A DNA stretch of 64,000 nt from Oscillospiraceae bacterium (GCA_017502265.1 JAFVVI010000041.1:1-64000), one strand, 5' to 3'; shown: positions 1 to 8,409, counted from the stretch's first letter. Notes: a model not told the origin generated them from the letters alone. Numbers and translations: made by a program.

Positions 1-378
1 ACCGGCGCTGCCAAGGCTATCGGCCTGGTTATCCCCGAGCTGAACGGCAAGCTGATCGGCGCTGCACAGCGTATCCCCACTCCCACCGGCTCCACCACCA
101 TCCTGAATGCTGTGGTTGCTAAGGAAGTCACCAAGGAAGAGATCAACGCTGCCATGAAGGCTGCTACCACCGAGTCCTACGGCTACACCGAGGACGAAAT
201 CGTCTCCTCCGACATCGTCGGCATGCGCTTCGGCTCCCTGTTCGATGCTACCCAGACCATGGTCAACAAGCTGCCCGGCGGCATGACCCAGGTTCAGGTT
301 GTTTCCTGGTACGACAACGAGAACTCCTACGTTTCTCAGATGGTCCGTACCATCAAGCACTTCTCCACCCTGCTGTAA
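1..378 (+). CDS. gap: Glyceraldehyde-3-phosphate dehydrogenase, C-terminal part
   Basis: The reading frame is open from base 1 to the TAA at 376-378, giving the last 125 residues; the N-terminal NAD-binding half and the catalytic Cys lie outside the window. The visible part is the catalytic/tetramer domain of a type I GAPDH: it carries the [18 protein letters not shown] segment, the RIPTPTGS strand and the SWYDNENSY stretch near the C-terminus. The enzyme makes 1,3-bisphosphoglycerate from glyceraldehyde 3-phosphate in glycolysis. Codon use is strongly biased to C-ending codons, as expected for a highly expressed gene. A strong terminator follows at once. Confidence 0.97.
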   Translation, partial: TGAAKAIGLVIPELNGKLIGAAQRIPTPTGSTTILNAVVAKEVTKEEINAAMKAATTESYGYTEDEIVSSDIVGMRFGSLFDATQTMVNKLPGGMTQVQVVSWYDNENSYVSQMVRTIKHFSTLL

Positions 379-397
379 TTGAACATATAGCAATCAA

Positions 398-425
398 CCC
401 CCCGGCCGAACGGCCGGGGGTTATT
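398..425 (+). terminator. Intrinsic terminator after gap
   Basis: CCCCCGGCCG and CGGCCGGGGG form a 10-bp perfect inverted repeat, followed by TTATTTTAT. It sits between the convergent gap and glcK genes and probably serves gap mainly. Confidence 0.9.
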
Positions 426-1358
426 TTATCCTATCAACAGTTTAAATGCGCCGTGGACACCGGCGTCGTTGCCCAGGGTGGCCAAAGCAAATCGGGTATC
501 CCGGCAGGCGTGGAAGCAATATTTTCCAAAATACCGCCGCGCCCCATCTAAAAGAGGCTGCCCCGCCCGGCTGACACCGCCGCCCAGCACCACCACCTCC
601 GGATCAGCCACACAGCACACATTGGCAATCACCATTCCCAAATAGCCATAAACCCGCTCCAGTACCTCCGTTGCCAGAGCATCGCCCCCGGCAGCTGCGT
701 CAAACACATCCTTGCAGGAAAATTCACGCCCCCGCAAAACCGAGGGGAAGGTGACCTCTGCAAGGTGTTTTTTTGTCAGCCGGACAATGCCGGTGGCGGA
801 ACAATACTGCTCTGCGCAGCCCCGTTTGCCACAGGCGCAGACCTCTGTTTCCAAGGGATCGACGGTCATATGACCGATCTCGCCACCGGCGCCGTGGGCG
901 CCATACAGGATTTTTCCGCCTGCTACGATGCCGCCGCCAACCCCTGTGCCCAGGGTCACCAAGGCCATATTGCAGCAACCCTGTCCGCCGCCCCGCCAGC
1001 ACTCACCCAAAGCCGCCAAGGAGGCATCGTTGCCGGCCACCACCGGCAGACCCGTCAACCTTTCCAATTCTCCGCAGAGATCGAACCGCCCCCAGCCTAA
1101 ATTCACGCAGCGGTTTATAATGCCCCCTGCCTCCACCGGGCCGGGCACGCCGATACCAATACCCAAAACCTGCGGGGAGGAAAGCTGCTGTTTTTGCAAA
1201 TATTCCCCCACCGATTCGGCAATGTCCGGCAGAATATATCTGCCGTTTTCCTCTGCGCGGGTAGGGATCTCCCATTTTTCCAGGAGATCTCCCGACCTGT
1301 CAAAAAAAGCAATCTTTACCGTTGTGCCGCCCACATCGATGCCAAAACCGTACTGCAT
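426..1358 (-). CDS. glcK: ROK-family glucokinase
   Basis: 310 residues, the normal length for a bacterial ROK glucokinase, which phosphorylates glucose with ATP in the cytoplasm. Visible motifs are the N-terminal phosphate loop (GIDVGGTTVKIAFF), the sugar-binding GNDASLAALGE segment, the LGTGVGGG loop, the GAHGAGGEIGHM ROK signature and the zinc-binding CxCGxxGCxEQ cluster (CACGKRGCAEQ). An AGGAGGT site lies 6 bases before the ATG. It is divergent from pgi and convergent with gap, so three glycolytic genes sit together. ROK members can also act on other hexoses or be repressors; there is no DNA-binding extension here, which favours a kinase. Confidence 0.92.
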   Translation of the reverse strand: MQYGFGIDVGGTTVKIAFFDRSGDLLEKWEIPTRAEENGRYILPDIAESVGEYLQKQQLSSPQVLGIGIGVPGPVEAGGIINRCVNLGWGRFDLCGELERLTGLPVVAGNDASLAALGECWRGGGQGCCNMALVTLGTGVGGGIVAGGKILYGAHGAGGEIGHMTVDPLETEVCACGKRGCAEQYCSATGIVRLTKKHLAEVTFPSVLRGREFSCKDVFDAAAGGDALATEVLERVYGYLGMVIANVCCVADPEVVVLGGGVSRAGQPLLDGARRYFGKYCFHACRDTRFALATLGNDAGVHGAFKLLIG

Positions 1359-1465
1359 AGCAAACCTCCTGTAAATCTATTGCATATTATACAAAATTTC
1401 TCTAAAAAATACCACTTCTATTTGCTATAATAATGAAAAACAGGGCAAGTATTTTTTTATTTCGC

Positions 1466-1494
1466 TTGCATAAACTGCCAATGTAGTGTATAAT
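1466..1494 (+). promoter_or_regulatory. Predicted promoter of pgi
   Basis: TTGCAT, 17 bp, TATAAT; the -10 ends 35 bases before the chosen pgi start. The glcK-pgi interval is otherwise AT-rich. Confidence 0.75.
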
Positions 1495-1529
1495 ACAATA
1501 CAAATCAAGAAAGGATGGGAAATCCCTTT

Positions 1530-2834
1530 ATGATTAAGGTTGACATTTCCAATGTATGGGGACAGCTTGCGCTGCCTGACCTGCTGGCTATAGAAAAAGA
1601 TGTATTTGACGCCCACATGATGCTCACCGACGGAACCGGTGCCGGCAGCGATTATCTGGGTTGGTTGGATCTGCCCGTAAAAGAAGAGACTGAGGAGATT
1701 CGCCGGATCCGGTTCGCTGCAGAGCGGATCCGCAAGAATTCCGATGTTTTTGTGGTCATCGGTATCGGTGGCTCCTATTTAGGCCCGCGCGCTGCCATCG
1801 AGCTGCTGCAGGGCACCAACCACAACATAGGCAAAGGCAAAGGCAATCCTCAGATCTACTTTGCCGGCAACTCTCTGTCTACCCGGAGCTGGAACGAGCT
1901 GACGCGCCTGCTGGAGGGTAAGGACTTCTCCATTGTGATTATTTCCAAATCCGGCACTACTACCGAGCCTGCCATCGCTACCCGGGCGCTGCGTTGGCTT
2001 TTGGAGCGGAAGTACGGCACAGAAGAGGCCCGGAAACGCACCTACGCGATCACCGATCCCACCAGCGGCGCGCTGCGGCAAATGGCCACCGAGGAGGGCT
2101 GGGAAACCTTTTTGATCCCTCCCAATGTGGGCGGACGGTACAGTGTGCTCACCGCCGTAGGTCTGCTGCCTATGGCTGTTGCGGGCATTGACCCTATGGA
2201 AGTGATGGCCGGCGCTTATGCGGCCAAGGAAGCCTACGATATTCGTTCCTTTGAGAACCCTGCGTGGCTCTATGCCGCTGCCCGGAATCTGCTGTATCGG
2301 AAGGGCAAGGCTATTGAGGTGTTAGAGGGCTTTGGCCCGAGCTTTAAGATGATGGGCCTGTGGTGGCAGCAACTCTTCGGTGAATCCGAAGGCAAGGACG
2401 GCAAGGGTATTTTCCCCGTGCCTGCGGAATTTACTACAGACCTGCACTCTTTCGGTCAGATGATCCAGCAGGGTCAGCGGAATCTCTTTGAGACCATGGT
2501 CCGCTTTGATCCCCCCGCCCAGAAGCTGACCATTGGCGGTGATTACAAGAATCTGGATAACCTGAATTATCTGGAGGGCAAGACCTTAGACTATGTGGAC
2601 GAACAGGCATACTTAGGCACTCTACAGGCCCATGTGGACGGCGATGTGCCGGTAATCACCATGGATATGGGTCCTTTGGATGCGGCAAAGGTAGGCGAGA
2701 TGTTCTACTTCTTCGAACTGGCCTGCGGCCTGTCTGCCTATCTGCTGGGGGTCAATCCTTTCGACCAGCCCGGCGTGGAATTCTACAAGCGGAATATGTT
2801 CCGCCTGCTGGGCAAACCCGGCTACGAAAAATAA
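1530..2834 (+). CDS. pgi: Glucose-6-phosphate isomerase
   Basis: 434 residues from the ATG at 1530; an in-frame ATG at 1515 overlaps the AAGAAAGGA ribosome-binding site, so the later start is preferred. It interconverts glucose 6-phosphate and fructose 6-phosphate. Family marks are GIGGSYLGPRAAIELL near residue 75, the phosphate-binding ISKSGTTTEPAIATR, GGRYSVLTAVGLLP, DLHSFGQMIQQG and the C-terminal NPFDQPGVEFYK. Length and motifs fit the short Firmicutes-type enzyme. It has its own promoter and terminator. Confidence 0.96.
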   Translation: MIKVDISNVWGQLALPDLLAIEKDVFDAHMMLTDGTGAGSDYLGWLDLPVKEETEEIRRIRFAAERIRKNSDVFVVIGIGGSYLGPRAAIELLQGTNHNIGKGKGNPQIYFAGNSLSTRSWNELTRLLEGKDFSIVIISKSGTTTEPAIATRALRWLLERKYGTEEARKRTYAITDPTSGALRQMATEEGWETFLIPPNVGGRYSVLTAVGLLPMAVAGIDPMEVMAGAYAAKEAYDIRSFENPAWLYAAARNLLYRKGKAIEVLEGFGPSFKMMGLWWQQLFGESEGKDGKGIFPVPAEFTTDLHSFGQMIQQGQRNLFETMVRFDPPAQKLTIGGDYKNLDNLNYLEGKTLDYVDEQAYLGTLQAHVDGDVPVITMDMGPLDAAKVGEMFYFFELACGLSAYLLGVNPFDQPGVEFYKRNMFRLLGKPGYEK

Positions 2835-2839
2835 TCAAA

Positions 2840-2875
2840 CACCGAGACGGTCTTTACCGCCTCGGTGCTTTTTTA
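2840..2875 (+). terminator. Intrinsic terminator after pgi
   Basis: CACCGAGACGGT / ACCGCCTCGGTG stem with one mismatch, loop CTTT, then a run of six T. Confidence 0.88.
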
Positions 2876-2887
2876 CATTAAGGGGAT

Positions 2888-2965
2888 GCGTTCATACTTT
2901 CTCTCCGGCGAGAAAGTATGCAAAGAGCCGCCGGGAAACGTTTCGTAGGTTTCCCGGACCTTTCC
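2888..2965 (+). repeat. Hairpin repeat, TACTTTCT family, divergent copy
   Basis: Two consecutive hairpins: CATACTTTCTC / GAGAAAGTATG (11-bp perfect stem, loop TCCGGC), then CAAAGAGCCGC, then CGGGAAAC / GTTTCCCG. The order (TACTTTCT hairpin, CAAAGA-CCG linker, second hairpin) matches the better-conserved copies at 3193-3297 and 43278-43382. No coding potential was seen. Confidence 0.6.
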
Positions 2966-3192
2966 CACGACCAAAGGGGAAAGCGAATATAAATTTACAA
3001 CGAGCAACTGCATTTACCGCTTCCCCTGTTGCGGTACCCGGCATCTTCCTTGCCGACGATGCGGCTGCGTCATCTGCCGACCGCGGCCACTCGCTCAGGT
3101 CGCTGTATCCGCCACCGGCGGCGCTCCCATCGCTCCCCCTTTGGAAACCCCTCAGCAGTCGGATTAAAATGTTCTTATTATTGAGTAGGAAC
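2966..3192. other. Non-coding interval between two hairpin repeats
   Basis: About 230 bases between facing hairpin repeats. No gene with a credible start and ribosome-binding site was found, nor any promoter or tRNA. The stretch is GC-rich in the middle and may be the interior of a non-autonomous element bounded by the repeats, but this is inference. Confidence 0.35.
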
Positions 3193-3297
3193 AGTTACGC
3201 GGCGGGGGATTCTTAAGGGGGCGCGGTTGGCTCGTAGCGCCCCTTAAGCCGGTTCTTTGGGTACTTTCTTATCGGCATAAGAAAGTACCGCCGCCGG
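3193..3297 (-). repeat. Hairpin repeat, TACTTTCTTAT family, inverted copy of 43278-43382
   Basis: About 105 bases are nearly identical, in reverse orientation, to 43278-43382, with roughly five differences. It contains GTACTTTCTTAT / ATAAGAAAGTAC (12-bp perfect stem, loop CGGC) and a second hairpin, CTTAAGGGGGCGC / GCGCCCCTTAAG with one bulged G. The hairpins are joined by GCCGGTTCTTTGG. It carries no ORF and no transposase. Confidence 0.85.
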
Positions 3298-3311
3298 CAG
3301 GCATTCTATAT

Positions 3312-4094
3312 TTACTTAGGAATCGTAATCGTCAGCACGATTTCATCTTCCGTCTCCCTGCGTTCGGAAACGGCCGAGATTCCCGATAGCTGAATCCGGG
3401 CCAATGTCTGATTCAGATAGCTTAAAAACGCCCCCACATTGGCCTTTTTCCGGTCCCCGTCCTGCTGACTGAGCAGGCCCTCAATGTACTGCTCCGTCCG
3501 GGCAACGCTCATATTCTGCCGGGCGATGGTAGCAATGGCCTGAAGCTTGCCGTACTCCGTGGGCAGCTTCAGCAGCGCCCGGGCGTGGCGTTCTGTCAGC
3601 TCTGCCTGGCGCAGGGCCTCCAGCACCTGGGTGCTGTGGCGCAAAAGCCGCAGCTTGTTGGCGATGGCGCTCTGACTTTTGCCCAGCAGCCGGGCCACCT
3701 GCTCCTGGCTCATATTCCACTGACGGATCAGCAGATCGATCCCCCGGGCTTCCTCTATGAAATCCAGATCCTGCCGCTGGAGATTTTCCACCAACGCCGT
3801 CATAGCCGACTCCTGCTCCGTCATTCGCATCACGATACAGGGAATCTCCGTCAAACCTGCCCGGACACCTGCCCGCAATCGCCGTTCCCCGGCAATGAGC
3901 TCATACCCGTTTTCCACCCGCCGGACGGACAGGGGCTGTAAAATCCCGTGCTGCCGGATAGACTCCGTCAATTCTCCCAACGATTCTTCCCGGAACAGTT
4001 TCCGGGGCTGAGCAGGATTTGGGGTGATGGCCTTTGCCGGTAAAAATACCACCCGGCCGGTCTCCATATAGGTTTTCAGTTTCTGGCATTGCAT
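3312..4094 (-). CDS. noc: Nucleoid occlusion protein Noc (ParB/Spo0J family)
   Basis: 260 residues. The N-terminal ParB domain has the LPAKAITPNPAQPRKLF strand, GILQPLSVRR and the GERRLRAG motif that binds CTP in this family. A helix-turn-helix follows (MSQEQVARLLGKSQSAIANK), and LTERHARALLKL is closer to Noc than to chromosomal Spo0J. Noc binds dispersed DNA sites and the membrane and keeps the divisome off the nucleoid. The AAGGAGG site and ATG at 4094 fit well. It is monocistronic here and not beside rsmG or a ParA gene, which leaves some doubt between Noc and a second ParB. Confidence 0.83.
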   Translation of the reverse strand: MQCQKLKTYMETGRVVFLPAKAITPNPAQPRKLFREESLGELTESIRQHGILQPLSVRRVENGYELIAGERRLRAGVRAGLTEIPCIVMRMTEQESAMTALVENLQRQDLDFIEEARGIDLLIRQWNMSQEQVARLLGKSQSAIANKLRLLRHSTQVLEALRQAELTERHARALLKLPTEYGKLQAIATIARQNMSVARTEQYIEGLLSQQDGDRKKANVGAFLSYLNQTLARIQLSGISAVSERRETEDEIVLTITIPK

Positions 4095-4195
4095 AGCTTG
4101 TCCTCCTTGGTTGTTAATTCCAGTTTAGCGGGAAAATGTTTAGAAAACCCACGAAACCGCGACTGTTTCCCAGAAAACTCCTCGACAAACTTTCG

Positions 4196-4224
4196 TTGTA
4201 AACTGGCGCAACCTGTGGTACAAT
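4196..4224 (+). promoter_or_regulatory. Predicted promoter of the alanyl-tRNA editing gene
   Basis: TTGTAA, 17 bp, TACAAT, ending 30 bases before the ATG, within the noc/alaX divergent interval. Confidence 0.65.
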
Positions 4225-4254
4225 GGATAAAAACCGCTAAGGAGTGCAGGTTTT

Positions 4255-5412
4255 ATGAAGACCGAAAAGTTATACTACAAAGATTCCCATTTGCAGGCCT
4301 TTGAGGCTGTGGTCACCGGCTGCGCAGAAGTCAAAAAAGGCTGGGAAATTACCTTGGATGCCACCGCCTTTTACCCCGAGGGCGGCGGCCAGCCCAGTGA
4401 TATGGGCATCTTGGGCGATGGCAATGTCCTGTCCGTCCGGGAAGATGGCGAGCAGGTCATTCACCTGTGTGACAAACCCCTGACTGTGGGCGATACTGTC
4501 ACCGGCCGCATCGACTGGGCCCGGCGATTTGATCTGATGCAGCAGCACTCCGGCGAGCATATGGTCTCCGGGGTGGTGCATAAGCTTTACGGGTGGCACA
4601 ATGTGGGTTTCCATATGGGCGCGGAGCTGATCACGGTGGATTTTGACGGTCCGATTCCCGCCGAGGATTTGCAGAAAATTGAGGACACCGTCAATGCCGC
4701 CATTTGGGAAAACCTGCCTGTCAAATGCTACTACCCCACCGAGGCGGAGCTGCCCTCCGTCCCCTACCGGCGGAAAAAGGACCTTAGTTGGCCGGTGCGG
4801 ATCGTGGAATTCCCTGGCATTGACATCTGCGCCTGCTGCGGCACACAGGTAAAACACACCGGCGAGATCGGTCTGGTAAAGCTATTCTCCTGCGCAAAAT
4901 TTCACGAGGGCGTGCGGATCGAAATGGCCTGCGGCCAGCGGGCGCTGGCGCTGCTAAGCGCGGTATACCAGCAGAACCGGCAAGTCAGTCAGGCCTTCTC
5001 CGCCAAAATCTTAGAGACCGGCGCGGCAGCGGCCCGTACAAACGAAGCATTGGCCGCAGAAAAATTCCGGGCCGCCGGCCTGGAAAAGCAGCTCTACAGC
5101 ACCATCGCCAAAAACTACGCCGGTAAAGCCGTGGCCGTCCATTTTGAAGACGCCCTGTCCCCCGCCGCAAACCGGGCGCTATGCGATACCCTCGCCGGTT
5201 GCTGCAAAATAGCGGTAACCCTGTCCGGCAGCGACGAATCCGGCTACAGCCTTTGCATCGTCAGTCAAGCCGCTGACGCCAAGGCCTTGGGCGCGGCAGC
5301 GGTGACGGCTTTAGGCGGCAGAGGCGGCGGCAGGCGGGAAGCCTTCCAGGGAAACACCCCCGCCACCCGGCAGGAAATTTGTGATTTTTTCCAAAGTCAA
5401 AAAATAATTTGA
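4255..5412 (+). CDS. Alanyl-tRNA editing protein, AlaX-L type with DHHA1 domain
   Basis: 385 residues. The first ~230 resemble the AlaRS editing domain: FYPEGGGQPSD, the zinc-site HSGEH near residue 101, and CACCGTQVKHTGEIG near residue 200. The last ~130 residues are a DHHA1-like domain ending with GGRGGGRREAFQG. Such proteins hydrolyse Ser-tRNA(Ala) or Gly-tRNA(Ala) in trans. In the second zinc motif Gln stands where AlaRS and many AlaX proteins have His (C-x-G-T-H). The ligand set may therefore differ, for example by using the extra Cys of CACC. Ribosome-binding site AAGGAG; monocistronic or read through into the next gene. Confidence 0.85.
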   Translation: MKTEKLYYKDSHLQAFEAVVTGCAEVKKGWEITLDATAFYPEGGGQPSDMGILGDGNVLSVREDGEQVIHLCDKPLTVGDTVTGRIDWARRFDLMQQHSGEHMVSGVVHKLYGWHNVGFHMGAELITVDFDGPIPAEDLQKIEDTVNAAIWENLPVKCYYPTEAELPSVPYRRKKDLSWPVRIVEFPGIDICACCGTQVKHTGEIGLVKLFSCAKFHEGVRIEMACGQRALALLSAVYQQNRQVSQAFSAKILETGAAAARTNEALAAEKFRAAGLEKQLYSTIAKNYAGKAVAVHFEDALSPAANRALCDTLAGCCKIAVTLSGSDESGYSLCIVSQAADAKALGAAAVTALGGRGGGRREAFQGNTPATRQEICDFFQSQKII

Positions 5413-5430
5413 CGAATCTCCAATTTCCTA

Positions 5431-5459
5431 TTGCAAAACCCGCCCAAAACTGGTAAAAT
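5431..5459 (+). promoter_or_regulatory. Predicted promoter of the small P-loop gene
   Basis: TTGCAA, 17 bp, TAAAAT, about 40 bases before the ATG at 5501. Confidence 0.65.
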
Positions 5460-5500
5460 TACAGTACAGCAACAAAGCTGGAAGCAAAGGAGGAATTTCC

Positions 5501-5911
5501 ATGATTCAAGTTATTATGGGCCTGAAGGGCTCCGGTAAGACCAAGAGATTGATCGACGCTATCAACGCCGCCGTTGCAAGCGCACAGGGCGATGTGGTCT
5601 GCATCGAGTACGGCAAGCAGCTGACCTATGATGTCAACTACCGTGTCCGTCTGGTCAATTCCAAGGAGTACGGCATCAACAACATAGATAAGCTGAAGGG
5701 TTTGCTCAGCGGCCTGCACGCCGGCAACTTCGACATCACCAATGTATACATCGACAACCTGTACAAGACCATCGGCACCGACCGGGCTACCGGCGAGGAG
5801 TTCATCCTGTGGTGCGCTGAGTTTGCACAGGCCAACAATATGAACATCACCATCACCGTGTCCGATGACGCCGCCGGCGCATCCGACGCTGTCAAGGCTT
5901 ATCTGGTATAA
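5501..5911 (+). CDS. Small P-loop NTPase of unknown function
   Basis: 136 residues with a Walker A motif right at the N-terminus (MGLKGSGKTKRLIDAINAA) and a weak Walker B-like strand (TNVYIDNLYKTIG near residue 85). There is no signal peptide or membrane segment. I recognise the type as a conserved Clostridial protein often labelled with PilT-like names, but it lacks the domains of a real PilT motor and no pili genes are nearby. It has its own promoter, a strong AAAGGAGG site and a perfect terminator, so it is a single-gene unit. Codon use suggests good expression. Function unknown. Confidence 0.8.
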   Translation: MIQVIMGLKGSGKTKRLIDAINAAVASAQGDVVCIEYGKQLTYDVNYRVRLVNSKEYGINNIDKLKGLLSGLHAGNFDITNVYIDNLYKTIGTDRATGEEFILWCAEFAQANNMNITITVSDDAAGASDAVKAYLV

Positions 5912-5919
5912 GAGTCCGT

Positions 5920-5966
5920 ATTACACCGCTATTGATTTTCCAATAGCGGTGTAATTTTATTGTTTT
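5920..5966 (+). terminator. Intrinsic terminator
   Basis: ATTACACCGCTATTG / CAATAGCGGTGTAAT, a perfect 15-bp stem with loop ATTTTC, then TTTATTGTTTTC. Confidence 0.92.
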
Positions 5967-6022
5967 CTTTTCGCTTCTTCTGTGATAAAATAAGATTAAG
6001 ATTTGCAAAGGAGCTATTTGGA

Positions 6023-6910
6023 ATGAAAAATACCGTTTTTAAGGGTATGGCCACCGCAATGGTCACACCTATGACCCCCTACGGCGTGGATTATGACACC
6101 CTGGGCCGGTTTATTGAATTTCAGATTGAATCCGGTATCAACGCCCTGGTGGCTGTGGGCACCACCGGCGAAAGCGCCACTTTAAGTCCCGAGGAGCGAA
6201 AAGCTGTGATCCGCTTTACCGTCAAGCAGGTAAACGGCCGGATCCCCGTCATTGCCGGCACCGGCACCAACAACACCGCCCATGTACTGGAGTTCACCAA
6301 GAGCGCCTGTGACGACGGCGCAGATGCGGTGCTGGTGGTCACCCCCTACTATAACAAGGCCACGCAAAAGGGCCTGATCAATCACTACACCGCCGTGGCA
6401 GATGCTTCTGCGAAGCCGGTGATCCTGTATTCCGTGCCCAGCCGTACCGGCTGCAATCTGCTGCCGGACACCGTAGCCACTCTGGCCCAGCACCCTATGA
6501 TCGCTGCGCTGAAGGATGCCAATGGCAATATGGATCAGACCGTAGAGACCATTGCCAAGTGCGGTGACAAGCTGGATATCTACTCCGGCGAGGATTCACT
6601 GACCGTGCCTATGCTCTCTATGGGCGGCGCCGGCTGCATCAGCGTGCTGTCCAATGTAGTGCCCGGCCTGGCGGTAGAGATGTGCGACAAGTTCTTTGCC
6701 GGTGATATTTCCGGCGCAGCTGCCCTGCAGTGCAAAATGCTGCCCCTGATCCGGGCATTATTCAGCGAGGTCAACCCCATTCCCGCCAAGGCCGCCGTTG
6801 CGGCAATGGGCTTCGGCCAGGAATATCTGCGGATGCCTCTGTCCTATCTGGAGGACCATAATCGGGAAAATCTTTTAAAACAAATGCGACTTTTGGAGGT
6901 AAAGGTATGA
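6023..6910 (+). CDS. dapA: 4-hydroxy-tetrahydrodipicolinate synthase
   Basis: 295 residues from the ATG at 6023, which follows AAAGGAG; the frame is open further upstream without a ribosome-binding site. It condenses pyruvate with aspartate semialdehyde. Family marks are AVGTTGESATLS, the Tyr of the catalytic triad in YYNKATQKGL and YSVPSRTGCNL, and the Schiff-base Lys in IAALKDANG near residue 161. First gene of dapA-dapB-dapF, with ATGA overlap to dapB. No lysine riboswitch was seen in the ~110 bases before the start. Confidence 0.97.
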   Translation: MKNTVFKGMATAMVTPMTPYGVDYDTLGRFIEFQIESGINALVAVGTTGESATLSPEERKAVIRFTVKQVNGRIPVIAGTGTNNTAHVLEFTKSACDDGADAVLVVTPYYNKATQKGLINHYTAVADASAKPVILYSVPSRTGCNLLPDTVATLAQHPMIAALKDANGNMDQTVETIAKCGDKLDIYSGEDSLTVPMLSMGGAGCISVLSNVVPGLAVEMCDKFFAGDISGAAALQCKMLPLIRALFSEVNPIPAKAAVAAMGFGQEYLRMPLSYLEDHNRENLLKQMRLLEVKV

Positions 6911-7632
6911 GATCGGTAATTTGCGGCGCCAACGGCACCATGGGAAAATTGCTCCAGCAGCGGCTGGAAAAGGACATTGTGGGTCTTGTAAGCGTTGACG
7001 GCCTCAACGGCGTACCCCGGACCTTTGCCGAACTTGGGGATGTAGCCCCGGAGATGGTCTTTGACTTCTCCCACCACACCGCCATTTTTGATGTGACCGA
7101 CTATGCGGTAAAGAACCGCTGCGGACTGGTGGTCGCCACCACCGGCCATACCGAGGAGGAAAAAGCGGCTATCTACGCCGCCGCCAAGACCGTGCCTGTG
7201 TTCTATGCAGGCAATATGAGCCTGGGCATCGCGGTGTTGTGCAGCCTCGCCAAGCAGACCGCCCAGAGCTTCCCGGATGCGGATATTGAGATCGTGGAGA
7301 TCCACCATAACCGAAAGGTGGATGCCCCCAGCGGCACAGCCAAAATGCTCTTTGAGGCAATCAAGGAGGCCCGCCCCCACGCCACCGCCAACTGCGGCCG
7401 GTCCGGTGAGGGCAAGCGTCAGCCGGGAGAGGTCGGCATCAGCGCGCTGCGTATGGGCAACATCGTGGGTATTCACGAGGTCCATATCACCACCGCCTCC
7501 CAGCAGATCACCCTGCGCCACGAGGCCTTTGACCGGGGTATGTTCGCTGACGGCGCGGCGAAAGCCGGCGTATTTTTGCAGGGCAAGCCTGCGGGTCTTT
7601 ACAATATGACCGACCTTCTGGAAGAAAATTAA
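6907..7632 (+). CDS. dapB: 4-hydroxy-tetrahydrodipicolinate reductase
   Basis: 241 residues, close to the usual ~250. The NAD(P)H-binding GANGTMG loop is at the N-terminus, and the catalytic/substrate segment EIHHNRKVDAPSGTA is near residue 137. It overlaps dapA by four bases (ATGA) and dapF by one (TAATG), so the three are translationally coupled. It reduces the DapA product to tetrahydrodipicolinate. No aminotransferase or succinylase gene of the pathway is in the window, so the middle of the route is encoded elsewhere. Confidence 0.96.
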   Translation: MRSVICGANGTMGKLLQQRLEKDIVGLVSVDGLNGVPRTFAELGDVAPEMVFDFSHHTAIFDVTDYAVKNRCGLVVATTGHTEEEKAAIYAAAKTVPVFYAGNMSLGIAVLCSLAKQTAQSFPDADIEIVEIHHNRKVDAPSGTAKMLFEAIKEARPHATANCGRSGEGKRQPGEVGISALRMGNIVGIHEVHITTASQQITLRHEAFDRGMFADGAAKAGVFLQGKPAGLYNMTDLLEEN

Positions 7633-8408
7633 TGGAAATAATCCATATGACCGGCGCAGGCAACGATTTTGCTGTGCTGGACGCCCGGGGTAAGGCGCTT
7701 GACTTTTCAGCCATGGCCAAGAAACTGTGCAAGCAATTGGGCGCAGACGGGTTGCTGGCCGCCGACCATTCGGAAACTGCGGATTTTCGTCTGCATTTCT
7801 ACAATTCCGACGGCAGCCGCGGAGAGATGTGCGGCAACGGCGCCCGGTGTATCTGCAAATTTGCCTACGATATGGGATTTGCCGGGGAAGCAATCACAGT
7901 GGAAACCGACGCCGGCCCTGTCTACGGCTGGCGATTGGACGAAAGCCATTACCGGGTGCAGCTGAACAATCCCGGCCTTGTGGATCTGACCCGCCTGCCG
8001 GACACCGCGTACATCGAGTTGGGTGACCCGGGCATTCCCCATAGCGTCACGGAATATGACGCCTTGGAATGGGAAGACAAAGCACAGTTGCTGCCTAAAT
8101 TCTTAGCGATTCGCAACGCGCCCGTCTTTCCCAAGGGGGTCAATGTGAATCTGTACCGCCGGTTATCGGAAGATACGGTACGGATCCTGACCTTTGAGCG
8201 GGGAGTGGAGGATTTCACCCTTGCCTGCGGCACAGGAAGCGCCCCGGTGGCGGTAACCCTGTGGCTGCAAGACCGTTTGCCCGGCGGCCGGATCATCGCC
8301 CAGAACCCCGGCGGCGCACTGCATATTACCGTGGAGGGCCAAAACGGCATTGTCACCGGCCTGTTCTTAGAAGGCCCGGCAGAGGTTATTGGGAAATACG
8401 ACATATAA
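7632..8408 (+). CDS. dapF: Diaminopimelate epimerase
   Basis: 258 residues. The two catalytic cysteines are visible in MCGNGARC (about residue 68) and LACGTGSAPVA (about residue 201); GAGNDFAVLD is at the N-terminus. It converts LL- to meso-diaminopimelate for peptidoglycan and lysine. Last gene of the dap operon; its start overlaps the dapB stop. Confidence 0.96.
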   Translation: MEIIHMTGAGNDFAVLDARGKALDFSAMAKKLCKQLGADGLLAADHSETADFRLHFYNSDGSRGEMCGNGARCICKFAYDMGFAGEAITVETDAGPVYGWRLDESHYRVQLNNPGLVDLTRLPDTAYIELGDPGIPHSVTEYDALEWEDKAQLLPKFLAIRNAPVFPKGVNVNLYRRLSEDTVRILTFERGVEDFTLACGTGSAPVAVTLWLQDRLPGGRIIAQNPGGALHITVEGQNGIVTGLFLEGPAEVIGKYDI

Positions 8409-8409
8409 A

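Noticed and set aside
2876..3311. Insertion sequence between pgi and noc
   Set aside because: No transposase frame on either strand; only hairpin repeats were found, so no IS is called.
5501..5911. PilT-type twitching motility motor
   Set aside because: Only 136 residues, no PAS-like N-domain or His/Asp boxes of PilT, and no pilus genes nearby.
5970..6022. Lysine riboswitch before dapA
   Set aside because: The interval after the terminator is far too short and shows none of the conserved elements.
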